From Acridotheres tristis (Eukaryota > Chordata > Aves > Passeriformes > Sturnidae): a stretch of DNA of 64,000 bases. The translations under genes and the position numbers were made by a program. Under the pieces are notes generated by a model. The model did no database searches, was not told the DNA's origin, and worked only from the letters and a program-made list of their open reading frames with translations. The DNA lies in NCBI GenBank assembly GCA_037013685.1, contig CM072894.1, positions 24,241,529 to 24,305,528 on the forward strand. Reading direction: 5' to 3'. This document shows positions 25,147-38,392 of this stretch, in pieces. The first letter of the stretch is position 1, and every line of letters begins with the position of its first letter.

Positions 25147-27869
25147 GCTTGCAAATTTTACCATCTAATTTTCAATGCAGCTTTATTTCTTTGTTTCTAA
25201 AACCATGAGAGGGTATTATAGTTATAAAACATTATCAACATTAATAATTTTAAAATAATCAATAAATGACACCTTGTTGATTTTATCCTGGGGGTTCAAG
25301 AAAAGAAAAGTGATAAAAACGTGTAGAATTTCTGTGCTTTCAGCCATTTTCTTGCAATGCCAAGGCCTTGAGCCATGGAAGTGATCTTTACACTGTCAGC
25401 CATCCTGATCTACAGGATTGATAATAGAGGATGAAATTGTATTTTCCAATGCTTAGTTTACTTCTCTTTGAAATGAGTCCCCAATTTATCTGGGCTAGAA
25501 GGGACTGAGATGTATATATCTGGGCTCTCCTATAACAGGATATTAAATTTCACCCTTGTAACAGACAATTTCAGAGCATAAAGTAAGATTTGGTTGAGGA
25601 AAGGCATCAAATCCTGGCTTTGAAGAGGTGATAAAGGCTCTACACTTTCCTCAAGAGTTTCTCAGTCAATCTCTTTGTCAAGCATGCATGTAGCAAATTT
25701 CTCAGTCTTACATATGCGATTCAGTTTCCAGTCTCTGGTTATGCCTTTCACCAAAAGATTAAAGGGTTCTTTATGCACCATACCTCCTCTCTTTGAACAC
25801 ACATATTTCAACCAAGTTGTCTTTCACTCTTCTTTTCTGATTAGTTAAACAGATTGAGCTCTCTGAGTCCCACAGTCAAGCATTTTTTTCCCAGTCTTAG
25901 AAGAAAGTTCCAAGAGTCACTTTATACCTTTCTAGTATAGTGCTTCTCTTCTGATTCATCCTTGCTGTTCAGCATCCTAAAAAAAAGAAAAAAAATAAAA
26001 TAGAGGAATTTTGCGATGCCTGGTATCTAGAAATCTAATGAGCTGTAAAAGTTTGAAGCTCTAAATAAATGTTAGAGGTGGTTTAGTAACCAAACTTTTC
26101 CAACCAGAGGCTGTGAGGGAAAATCTCATTCTGCCTTGGAGTCCATAGAGGGAGACAATGGTAAACAAAGTTCTCAAACTAGCAAAAGCAGTCATCTAAG
26201 AAGGGGAGGACTAATTTTTTTCCCTTTCCATTTAAAGTTATGTCATAGACTTACAATAAAAGAACAATTTAATTGGAAAATAGGAATCCATTCCAGAATA
26301 ACCAGGGCCTCATATTAGTCTATCTCCAGTGAGTTCCCTAGTCTCAATGTTACGGGTTGAAATGTATTTTTCCAATGTCTTTTAATGACTGCCCATGATG
26401 TCATGTGTCTATTTCTCTCTTTATGGGGCAGAATCTGTCCTTCTCAAGGTTATCTGATCCACCGGTGTTTCCTTTCCCATTCAGAAAAGGGTGGAAAGAG
26501 CAGTACAGAGGAGGACAAGACTGGTAACTTGGTAGCCCTAGGGCAATACAGACTGATTAAAGATAGGAATGTTAGAGAAGAACTGTGTGCTGTTCGAGAA
26601 TTTTTAAGAGTCTGGATAGCAGAAAAGTAGGGGAAAATAAAGTATGTAAAGTTTTGGATGGGAAGGGTATTTTCCTGTCTCTCAAGAATGTTTCTTGCAA
26701 AAGTCTCTGCCCTGATTGGGAGTTAGAAATTAGAATCATGGGCAGAAAATAAAGATGAATAAAGAACTGGGAAGGAAAAGAAACACAAATCCAACAAGTC
26801 AAAAGATTTTAACTCTGGCAATTTTTTCTGGAATATCTTTGTGAACACCTGATGAAGAAACTGCCGCATAATGTGGAATATCAGAATTTGTTTTCTGCTA
26901 AGAGTAGAAGGTGGATATTTTACAAATAAGTTTTTTTTTTCCTAAATCTGCCTTTAGCAACCTGAGTCTTTATTACAGTGAAGAGCACTGCAAGTATATA
27001 CACGTGTGTGTACAAGCTTTTGATATAGCTTTAAGGACTTTTTAGTCTTCCTCCCTCCCTTCTCTCTTTCCATCTCTTTCCCACCTGTTTGGTTTAGCAG
27101 TTCTGTTTCACTTCCAGCAGTTATGTATTATGCATACACAATTCAGCAAAGATAACAAGAGTTCTGCAGTACACTATCTTACACTATAAGTACTCCTCTT
27201 GAAAGCATAAAATCAGATTGCAATTGTTTAATAATAACTGCTTTTGTAATAACAAAAGAAATTAGACTCTCTGAGGTGTATTTTTATGGGGACATAAGCC
27301 CTGTAGATAATTTGTTGTTTTTTTTTATTAATCTCACGATTCTTTGGTTATACACAGAAAAATATTTAAAAGAATTCTCTGTTTTGCCTGGAAATTGTCC
27401 TTTCCTATGTGTTCAATGCTCAGTATAAGTTCCCAGTTTGGTTAATGTTGTGCTTACCTGATTTATATTACTGGGTTTGCTTATATAGGTAGGCATATTT
27501 CTTAACAACTTACAAACCTTTTACAAAGCTTTGCTAAAATTTTAATGCAATGAAAACGTATTGGTTTTAGAGAGGTTATTTTTCAGAACTTTTAGCAGGA
27601 ATTAGACTGGATTTTTTTTTGTAACTACCAAATCTCTAATTTTGGTATTCTAAATATGCTGGAAAGACAATTTTTCCCTCAAATTGAGAATTTCTGGACA
27701 TGTGTGACTGCTAAATGTGAAAGAGATTTCATATGAAAAGAGTGAAAACAAAATCTCAACTATGATGGGCATTTCCAGGAGAATGTTGGTGTTAGTGGTT
27801 GGTGGCTCAGAAATTCATTGACAGATGGAAGGGAGAATACACATTTTGTCTTTCTTCAAGGTATTCAAA

Positions 27870-27895
27870 CCTAACATTTGCCCCTAACATTTGCC
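27870..27895 (+). repeat. Two-copy tandem repeat, 13-bp unit
   Basis: CCTAACATTTGCC occurs at 27870-27882 and again directly at 27883-27895, identical. It looks like a replication-slippage duplication. Confidence 0.9.
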
Positions 27896-27993
27896 TTCCA
27901 GGAGGCATTATTTCTGACTTCGAGAACGATTCCTGGTTTTTGGGGGGAAACAGAAAAACAAAAGAGTGAAAAACTCATTCCAGCAATCTCTTC

Positions 27994-28015
27994 TTTTTTT
28001 TTTTTTTTTTTTTTT
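27994..28015 (+). repeat. Poly-T tract, 22 bases
   Basis: This is the longest homopolymer in the window. No retroposed sequence is recognisable beside it (on the minus strand it would be a poly-A tail upstream of 27994), so it is treated as a simple tract. Confidence 0.95.
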
Positions 28016-31000
28016 AAATTTTTGGATCACTGTTTGAGCTTTAAAGGTGGAATGGGAGAGGCAGGAAGAGGAGCACATCTGGACAGACAATAGCAATAAA
28101 GAGTCCAAAAATTCTTGTCACATTCCTGTATAAAATAGAAGCCAGCCACTGTAATGTGTGAAGATGAAAAGAATAATTACAGTGAAAATATACTCCTTCA
28201 TCTGTTACCAGTCAGTTGAACAATACAGACAAGACATAAACACATTTACAAAATCTAGTAGTGCAATTTTTCATTTCTACAGATTTTTTTTAAACCTGAG
28301 CAACTTTGTAAAAATAAATTAATTCGCTTAATATCTCCAAGTTCCAGAATCTGCAGTTTAAGTTGAATTTTTTTTCTTCATTTTCTTAACTAAAAGTGTT
28401 TTTTATCTGAAGCCCAATTCCTACAACATCAACAAAACAAGGGGAAAAGCTCAGAATCCTACTTTGACAGTGTGTATTTCTTCATTTTGTATTTGAAACA
28501 GCTCTGATCCAGGAATAGGCTTCGACTTTGTGAGGAGGGAAGATGGAGCTGGGGTACCACGCTGCCTATTTCTGTGCTGGCTGGTGAGTGACAGAGCTGG
28601 AGCAGGGAGGTACCAAGCACAGGCAGCAGCTGTCACTGCTCCTCGCTGCCAGAGCATGCAGGGGACTTCAAAAGCTGCAGCTCTCCAGGGATTCCTTGAA
28701 CTTGTCTTTGTTTTTCCTTTTGTTGTTATTGTTGCTCTTTCCCCATTTTTGCCTCTCTGCTTGGATTTTCTGTATTGCTGCATCTTCCTCTCATCCGTTC
28801 TAAGACAAATTGGGAAGCTGTGAATATCTCCTGGTCTCGTGTGTTCAGAGGATATGAATTTTTAGTCATTATTATCATCCATAATCATCATTATTTTGTT
28901 GCATTTATGTGGTGCTGCTGGTCTGGTTTTAGAAAATGAGGGAAAGGAAGGTCGTAGCCTAAAGGATTTTACAGTCTATTTGTGAGACGAGCAACATCAC
29001 AGTCAGCACAGTCTGGGAGCTGAGGGTAGCACTGGGATAATGAAGCCAGAGGAAAAGAAAGTATCATTTAGAGCGTATTTTCCTCTTAACTTGTCTGTTT
29101 ATTGACTTGCCTTACCTTGCAACAAAAAAGTTCTGTGAGTTTGTCTGGTCAGGCGTGAAATTGGCAGCAGAAATGTAGAAAGATAAACAAACACAAAGGC
29201 CAAAAAAAAATCCAGACAGACTTCATGCACTTAAATTCAACTCACGCTGACACAGTCAGGGCCACCAGCCCTTTTTTGAAGGTATTCTCCTTTGGATTTG
29301 TAAATTTAGTAAAGCAGAAATTACCAGTCAGGTGTGGAAGTGAGCCCTTCTCAGCCAGTACCATGTCTTAGACCATATGCTTAGAGATGAGGACCTCTGT
29401 AGTTGATAGATTTGTGGTTATCTGTCCTAAGTCTGGTCTCTAACAGCTTCAGACACACAGGTCACTGCAAACTTTTAAATTGCAAAACACGTATTTTTTT
29501 TCATGGTACCCATCCATACCTTCTCTCTTGTGACACAAGTGACTAGAGGAAAGGGAATTAAACCATTTAGAAAGACTATCATTTTCTTGGCTGATAGCCC
29601 CAGGACAGAGTTGGCAGACATGTTGCTGGCACATGTAATCCACTTAACATGAGGGTAACAAAATTTTTGCAAGTGAATGAGTCATTGGAATAAATGCAGG
29701 CACCCAGGGGTTGCTCTGAAATAGATGGAATGGGAACAACCAGTGTATCTGCACTGAACCTTCCATGGGAGACTCCTGGTTTTGCCCAGGGGACAAGCTG
29801 GCCCAGACAGAGACAAGAGCTGCAGAAACATAATGCAATCCAGGAGATATTAGGAAAGAAGATACTTTTTCTATGTTGGTCAGAAAATTGAGGGGAGGTG
29901 ATTTTTTTGGGTTCTGTGTGAAGACCACTTGCAAATTTCAGCTGAGGAAGGAGGTGGTGGCTCTGACTGCCTAATGGAGCTGGGTGCCAGGGACAGATTA
30001 AACACACTTCCATCTGCTTCTGGGTGCAAGTCAGCACAATTTAAGGCAGAGCATGATCTTCTGTGTCATTCCCCCTTCCCCATCACACACATGTACACTA
30101 AGATCAATGGAGATTTGCAAAGGTGTTGATTTGTTAGAATTTGTGATGGGACTTAGACATTTTCCCAAATAATGGATTTTTTGATTCCCACTTCAGGTTA
30201 AAATTGTAAAATATTCAGCCTTTTCACAGCGATCATCCTGATGATCTGGTTTTTTTCTTTACAGAGAAGGCAAAGCCTGTGTATAGCAAGGCAAAGCAGC
30301 TTACAGACCATTTGTGTAAAATTTATTCTGATTTTTTTTTTCCACAAAAGCTTTTAAGAATGCCACTTTTTAAAGAATGCTGGAAGAAAAAGGTTTATCT
30401 CTGGGTTAAAAAAAAACCCCTTGCATATTTGCTGAGTTATCAAGATGCCCTCTGTGTTCATGTTCTCATTCTTTAAATTATATTTCTCCTGACAAACTCA
30501 TTTTCAGTCACAGTAATGAGCAGATAAACAAGGGGTAGCAGTGGATAGCTGCAGAGTGAATAAAATAATTCAGAAGGGGAACTTTTTTCCCTGAAGAGCA
30601 TGTCAGCTCCGAAAAATTTATGCATCTAGCCTTGAGATATGCAAGCCATATACATAAATAAATAAGCTTTAGAATGCACACCATAGGTTTTGGCAGTGTT
30701 GGAGACACCAGGTGGGGGGAAACCTGAAAAAAATTCAATTTTTCCTGACTACTGAAGATGTACAATTATTGGGTGTAGTAATTAGACAATGAAGCTGTCC
30801 CTAATAAATCTATTTTATGGCTCTTGGAACTTTGGTAGCCATGAACATGTGGTTGTTATTGAATGCTTTACAGTCTTCTGCTCAGCAAATTATCAGTTTA
30901 TGAAATTTTGAAGAGGAACATGTCCATCCCATAACTTCACCATCAGAGACAGAAAAGACAGAAGTTAATGACATTAAGAGATACATTACCTTTTCAAAAA

Positions 31001-31492
31001 TCTAGGTATGATACCACCCAAATCTTCTAGCAGTGATGCCTTAAGCAGAAAGGCTCAGAATTCTCTTTACTACCTGACTCACTGCAAGGAATTATTTGGT
31101 GCTTTAATTTAGAGATGTGTTTATCTGCTTTGTTGAACAGGGATCTTGAAGTATTCTGGAACAGTTCTGGGATAAGATGAGAACAATGTCTTTGTGGGCT
31201 TTTGTATGGTGAAATCCCATTGCACTTTCCAAATTCTGGTGATTTCTGTTCAGATGAATGTGTGTGGCTGCTGGCTGAGCTGTTATGGTGCTGGTGGGAT
31301 GCTTGCAGTTATTAATTGCAGGCATTATCCTGATTTTGCATGATGACAAGTCCTGTAGGATTTACTGGCTGGCTGTCAAAGGGAGGCACTGGCTGAGGAG
31401 AGTGGTGACTTCTCCCCCTCTGTTTTCCTTACTTGGTGTCCAAAATTATGGAATCATACTCTTAAGGCTATTCTTAGTTTACAGCTGCAGGA

Positions 31493-31650
31493 TGTCGTGG
31501 TTTGGCAGGTAGCTCTGGTGGGAGCCCAGAGAATATGTGTTAAAGGCAGGGATCCTCAGGGCCTCCTGAAGGCGTGTTTTGGAGAAATCCATGGAAGAAG
31601 CTCTCTGTCTTTCTGAAATACTGCTTTATTAACTGGAATAAAATAAAATA
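31493..31650 (+). mobile_element. Possible LTR remnant
   Basis: The text beginning TGTCGTGGTTTGGCAGGTAG resembles the 5' edge (TGTCRTGGTTT) of several passerine endogenous retrovirus LTRs. It is richer in GC than its surroundings, and an AT-rich AATAAAATAAAA stretch at its end could be a polyadenylation region. No matching 3' edge, target-site duplication or internal retroviral sequence was found. It could equally be unique sequence that starts like an LTR by chance. Confidence 0.3.
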
Positions 31651-34600
31651 GAAAGAGCAGAAGAGAACACATCCAAAAAAATACCCAGATCTTCAGAGAT
31701 GGTCTAATAATTATTTACTGTACTACAAGCACAATCAGATCCTTAAAACTGGTTCACAGTAGCACGAGAATAAGATTTGCAGTAGTTTTCTTTTTGCCTT
31801 TAAAATGCAATCTGTAGGAACAAAGTCTTTTACTGCATTTTACAGTCACTGATGAGACATGAAGCAACATGTTAATTTCATAGTTCCTTTAATACTGGTA
31901 TGCTTTCAAGAGTTGAATAGAAAACCCTTCTTTTCCTGTGAGAATTATGTACGTTTGATTTTCTTGTTCCTTTTTATTTTGAGTTTTCAGTGCAATCTCT
32001 GTAAACTGGAAGTATTTTTTCTCCTTATAAATGAGTAGGACAGGCTTTATTTAGGACTTTCTTGTCAGCATCAGTTTTTAAGGAAAAATTATTTTTTAAT
32101 TCAAATTTCCATTTAATGAAATAAAATTCATTTCTAAACCCATAATTTCTAATCACTACCTCCTATAAAATATTTAATTCATTTTACAGAATGTCTAGCC
32201 TGCAAGTTAGATGCCACAGCTCAGCAAACCTGTATGCTGCCTAAACCTTTACAATGTGCAACTTCATCACAGCCAATAACTTGTGCTTGGTGGCCTGGGT
32301 CTCAGTTCTTAGCATATCACTTCTCTACTTTGAAATGCATCAAAAATGACATTTTTAAATAAGAGGCTGCTCAGCAGACTGCCTGAAGCCAGTATTTGTA
32401 TATAGATATCAGGCTGTCCTTTATAATTGCCAAAACCTGGGGGTCTAATATCCCAAATTTCAAAACTTTTTAGAACAAAACATGATTAATTAATATCATT
32501 TTTGGCAAAAATGTTTTTCTATGAAAAATAATTTTGATATTCAGTGGTTGAAAATTTTCTATTGACTGCCTTCCAAATACAACATTATATCTCACTTTGT
32601 TTTGAAATACTAAAATAAATTTGATTACGATTATTTTAAAGGAAGGTAATTATTGCATTTGCTTTTGTTTTGTTTTCCATTTTTGAGATCTAGAAAGAAA
32701 ATAATAATTTTCATTTTTTTATTAGACTAAAATTTAACTCCCTCTCTTACTCCCATCTTGTCCCTTCCTCGTCTATTTGTTGTTGTTGTTTTGTTTATTT
32801 TTTTGTTTTTCTTGTTTAACAGGAGAAAAATTTTAATCATGCAGGTATGCTAGGAAATGGATGGTATGTGATGGCTGCTTGATGATGGATTATTCAGATA
32901 TGCTTTGTGCTAAAACAGCCATTTTGCTAGCCTGAATCCTATCACCTGTTGTTTTACCTGTTGACCTGGAACTCTTCAGAACTGTGCTTAGGTGTTTGAT
33001 GCTGCAATATATCCATCCCTGAGTTGGCTGAGACTCCTATGATTTTAATACATGCCTAAAATTGTCTTAATTTACTGATATATTATCCTCTTATTCATGT
33101 CTCCCCATGGCATCTGTACAGAATTATGTTATACTTACCTTTGAAAAGATATCATCACTTCAGCCTCTTCTTTCTGTGGTGCTCCTAATTTGACTGGGTT
33201 TGGAGTTTTGAGTTTCATTGAAATCTCTTCTGACTTAGACCTGACAGTTTATAGAATTGTTCCCATACATGTTTTATATAAATCAGGATAAGCATTTTTT
33301 CACATTATTCATAACCTTTCTAATGCTTTGCCTCCAACCTCTGCACACCTGATATTAACTTTAAGCAAATGTCCATATTTTTATTTATAAGCTGGAAACT
33401 ATCTCTCAATATCCTTGTTATTTTTTCCTTATCCTGTTATTAACTTCACACACTGATTTGTGAGACAACTGGTCTTTTTCCTAGTGTTTCTTCTTAGCTG
33501 AATTTTTTAGGATGTGTTTTCTATATGAAGATTTGTTCTCTTTTCACATATATTTCCGATTTGTACATACTCCCTCGCTTATCTTGAAATCTTTAAACTG
33601 ATTTTGCTTTTTGCATCACACCAATAACATCAGTGTGACACGGCATGAGAACGGGACAGGAGATCAACCACAGATTCTCCTAATCACTCTCCTGTTTTTT
33701 GTCTTTGGTTTGGACACATCACCAATGCAGTTTTATTCCTGAAGACCTGGGGCACTCTGTTGGCCAACAGAGACTACATGCCGAGTGCAGTCAGAATAAA
33801 GGTGAACTTTCTTTTCTAACAACCTGTAGAACCTCGAGCATAACTCTCAGGTAGTGAGAAGGGAAAAGAAATGGGAAGTTGGTGGGTCATGCAGAAAGCC
33901 AAACATCACCATTTAAAGCTGTGACTGAGGAGTGTGCAGCCTTACAGAGCTCATCAGAGCAGGGGCTCTTGGTGCCAGTTCTGTCACCTCACCTTTTGCT
34001 CCTGGTGCCAATTCTGTTCTGCATGTTTCTTGCCTGAGACATTGTGCAGAGGGACTGGGTGTGGTGTGGGACACAATGGTTGTGATGTCTCATGCTTTAC
34101 ACACCTGAAGTCTGCTGCTTTGTGGAAATGGTGCAAAAAGAACTTGGGTTTCAGTTTTAACGTAATGAACTTGGTGGTTTATAACTATTGAGATCTCATT
34201 CAGTAGCACTTGTTTCCACTGTGGGATAGTGGAGGTATTTGGGCATCTGTTTTGGTAGAGAACTCAACCACCTCTATTGCTTTTATTGGGACAACTTCCA
34301 TTCCTACAAGCTTGATGTATAAGCATCTGTATTTGAAAAGAAAACTGAATTCACCCTTAATCTGGACTCAATTTTCTCAGCAGCTTTCTAGGGTGATTTC
34401 TGAAGATTAGGTATAAATATCCAAAGGATTTAGATTGACAGTAAGAGACTCTAGATTGAAAGGAAAACAGTGAAAAATATAAAAAGATAAATTTATGATC
34501 TTATAATTCTGTTGAGTCCCAGCAAGCTAGAGCACATAAACTTTTAAATGCTAACATAGGGATTTTAAAATCAATGGAGTGTTTAATAGAATTCTGTACA

Positions 34601-37000
34601 ATGCATGCAAAATCGGGGAAATGTGGCAACAGGCAAATTTGGAATGAGTGAAACCCTGAATGTGGCTTGGTTACATAATTAAAACTAGACAAACAAAAGA
34701 AAATATCAATAATCCAGCCAAGAAGTCACACAAGTATAGATTGGTGTCTCACTATGAAGGAAAAAAAATAACTAATCAAAACAAACCCACAGCTTGGAAA
34801 GCAGATGGTATTTCGGGAACCACTAAGAATAAAAAGGATTTTAAGTAAGAGTCATATGTGAATTGCTCAAATTATCCACTGAACTCCCCAGTATATGATT
34901 CAGTTGAAGGAGCACCTGGGATGACCATCCTGATACACACATCATATATCTGCCCTCAGGGGTGTCCAGCACTAAATGTAATGTTTTCCCTCCTAAGAGA
35001 ACTGCAGCAGGGCATTAAAGAAAAGAGTGAGAAAGGCAGACATGATGCTGTTATATCACAGGAATTTTTTTTTTGGGGTGACCTTGTATATGACATGGTT
35101 GAGAAGTCTGAGGCTGAGAGGTTGGCAAAATGTCTTAAATGCAAGATATTTACATTTTGGCAAAACAAGAAAAAAATCCAGCAGCAGCCATGCTGATAAC
35201 AGACCAATCCTTTCCATCACAGAACTTAACTTCGCTACAGAAAGAAACATTCTTCACCTTTTGCTGTATCTCATGCCCTGATGTGCCTGTCCTAGTTGCC
35301 CAAATGGGTTGGTTTTCCTCTGGAGCCTGCCTGGCCCCTATCACAACAGCAGAGAGAAAAGTGGAATTTATGGACAATTAGGTCCAGCTGAGGGACTGTC
35401 TTGTCATGGAGACACTGCCTCAGTTTCTGATTCAGCTACTCTTGTTATGGGATCACAACTAATGTTCCCAGTTTTTCCATCTTCCTCTTGTCCTCTTACA
35501 CCAGAAATTCATTCTCACTGTGATTCACAGCATCCTCATGGTGGCTGGGGCATCTCACTGGAACAGCAGTTACATTGCAAGCCTGTCTGTGATTACAGTG
35601 ACAGAAACGTGGATGATCTTAAGAGTTTTAGGAATTAAAATGTACTCTGCAAATAAGAGGTTTGAAGAATAGCTATTTTCACAGATTATGTGGTACTTTA
35701 AAAAGAAGTACTTGGATTAAAGGAGACTTGGTTTCATTTTAGAAGTCAAAGACATGTCATATCTTTTTAGCAAAATGTGATTAATACAAAATTTTGCAGT
35801 CAATTCCTAATATTAATATGAAAAACCAGGGAGAAGTGGATAAAAATCCAGTCATCTGGATTTTTCACTTCATCATCAATTAATCCCTCTCCGAATGAGA
35901 GGCATCAGATGCAATTTTCAGGTAACATCACATGAGCTGGTACTTAACAGTTCTCTTTTCTGACTGAACAGCAGTAGGTCTGCTAAGATTTAGTCCAATG
36001 AATTTATTTCACCAGAAGACTCCTGGCTCTGACAAATGGCCCCAGGTGATTCTGGTTTTGTTAGAATTTGGGTCTCAAAGCACAGCTTCAGTGTGAATTC
36101 TTTGATGCCATATGAAGGCTGCATTTACATGGTGACAGTCTTCTCTGTAAGGCCACCAGGGATATCTATGTGGTCCTGGCTGTTTTTATGATCCTTTCAG
36201 AAAGGTGTAACTGTGAGATCTTTAGCTTCTGACATTTTTGTAGAAAACTGCCCAACAAATCCCGAAGAGAAAGGGAAGGGCTGGTACCCCATCCCTACCC
36301 CAGACGACTCCAAACACTTCCTAATACAGTCACACCTCTTCCTTAAACCAGGTGAGAAATCTGTACACTATCCATGGTCATAAATTTATTTCATACAAGC
36401 AGTTTAAACTCCTAAAACAAACCCATTTTCTCTCCTGTCTAAAAATAACATTGTTACATACCATGGCCAGTGCTTCTTTTTTCCTCAAACTGAAAAATAA
36501 TTAAGAGCCTTATCCTTTCCCTCTGTCTCCCTGCCCAGCTCTACAATATCTCAATCCATTTTTGCATTGCTATTACCAATTTTAATTCATCCATATTAAT
36601 CCTGTAGTCACCTTCAACAATTTCAGTGCAGTCAGTCCATGAGATGAGCCTGTAAGTCTCAGATGATTTGTAGGACAGTTTTTTTTTTTTCATTGGTGAT
36701 GTTAAAGAAAAATAGTATTTCGCCCAAAGAAGGATGAAAATACATTTTCCTGACAGGCAGAGAGGGAACATTTTTGTTATGATTGAAAAAAAATCTCAAA
36801 AGTTATGGGGATAAAAAACGATGAAATTGGGATGCAAAAATATTGAGAAGAGGTTAGGGGAACTTGCTGCACAAGCAAAGTGCCAATACTCTGGGCCTGT
36901 TTCTGCCAGCAGGGATATTTAACAGGGATTTTGCATGGTGTATGTTTCTGATCTCACTTGCATACATATTGTAGCATTAACACATCAGAGCTTGTCCTTT
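31651..37000. other. Noncoding, strongly AT-rich sequence
   Basis: 31650-33600 is the plainest part of the window, with long A/T runs and no frame above 60 codons. 34850-35640 has overlapping frames of 75-112 codons on both strands, without domains. No mobile element was recognised. Confidence 0.65.
32777..32817 (+). repeat. TTG/T-rich low-complexity tract
   Basis: TTGTTGTTGTTGTT followed by TTTGTTTATTTTTTTG-type sequence. An ordinary simple repeat. Confidence 0.9.
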
Positions 37001-38325
37001 CAGGGCCACGAATCACCTGCTGTGATTACACTGCACACAAGAACAGGGGTGAATGCTCATATGGAGGACTTTCTGTACCTTAGGGAGTTCACTGCCAGCA
37101 GCTGTGGGTAAGCTCCAAGTGAGAATCCAAAAGATAAACTAATATGGATTTACAGTGGAAAGGGGCCAACACTCACTGTTTACTGAGCATTGAGAACACC
37201 ACAGAAACCCTATGATGCCTCTAATTGATGGAACAAATTAAAAAGTGTTTTCTCTACATAAACACATCAAATTACACCTTAATTTATCTCCTAATCTGGG
37301 AATGAACCAGGAATTCTGGCTGCACACAGGGTTGTAGTGTCCTTAAGAAGAAAGTCCCTTAATATTGGTCATATGTGCATATATTTATTATAAATGTAGT
37401 GTCACTGAATGCAGTCAGTTATCTTGTATGTGAGTACTGTTTAACCAGCAGGGATGCCAAAATCTGTCTGCTTATTGCTGACTCTCAATTCATGTTTGAT
37501 CAAAGCCCCACTGATACATCTATCAAACTCGCTGCTAACTTAATCCCTACTGCTCTCATTTCAAGTGACTGAGTCATTCCCCCCTGTTATGTTCAGCCTG
37601 CTCTAAACACCAGCACTTTTTGTAAGTCTCTCTTTTCACCCTGCTGTTTAATAATCTCCCCAGCTTTTTTTTTCCAAGACAAATGTGTTCATATTTCTGG
37701 AAATTTTCATGCTTATTGCTTTTGTCATTTAAGCCTTCCTAGCACTGCTGCCCTCTGTTACCTTCTCTGTTGCCTACTTGTGCCCCCATGATGTGAACAA
37801 ATGCTCATCTCTCTGGATTTTCATGCTTCCTTTTCATACGTGCTTCTAATTACATCCCACAATTTGCAAGCTGTCAGTATGAGAAATTATTAGATATAAT
37901 GACTATCTGTGATGAATTTGTCCCGTTCTTGGGTTAAACCCAATTTCTTCATCACATAAACATTTATTCTCCTTTATTCTCAATTTACTAAATAATAAGA
38001 TTTGTTGATGGTTTAATGTATGGATTCAATTAACTATTATGTCCCTAGGCAAATTTTAAGGTAAAACTTGATTCATTCTTTTCAGAATGTGATATATCCT
38101 CAGGCAAAAAATCTGCTTGTATGTTTTCAAACTCCTGAGCCTTCATGCCAAGTATGAGCATTGCCTCTTAATCCTCCTCCATTTTACATCTTATTTATTT
38201 ATTGTTGTATGATAGCTGTTATATCATAAGACTGACTAGGAGTAGGCAAAAGTATTTTGAAGAACAGTTTAGTTAAAGACAACAAAAAAAATCCATAAAC
38301 TAGGGGTTCAGTTGTGGAGATGCAT

Positions 38326-38392
38326 CTTTATATATTAATATTTTTATATATATAAACACTGAGTAGATATATATGTGTATATATTTAATTAC
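38326..38392. repeat. TA-rich low-complexity tract
   Basis: ATATTAATATTTTTATATATATA and GATATATATGTGTATATAT segments separated by AACACTGAGTA. Confidence 0.9.

Larger units (their letters stand above)
24491..31492. other. Noncoding, unique sequence
   Basis: This stretch contains the longest open frame in the window (152 codons, minus, 29579-30037). Its translation has no domain, and the same interval is partly open in other frames on both strands, as expected where stop codons happen to be sparse. A TA-rich tract (25105), a 13-bp tandem duplication (27870) and a T22 tract (27994) are present. The moderately GC-rich 28500-28720 lacks any repeat signature I know. Confidence 0.6.

Noticed and set aside
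29579..30037. Longest open frame (152 codons, minus strand)
   Set aside because: No domain, no splice context, and overlapping frames on both strands. The length fits the tail expected by chance in 64 kb.
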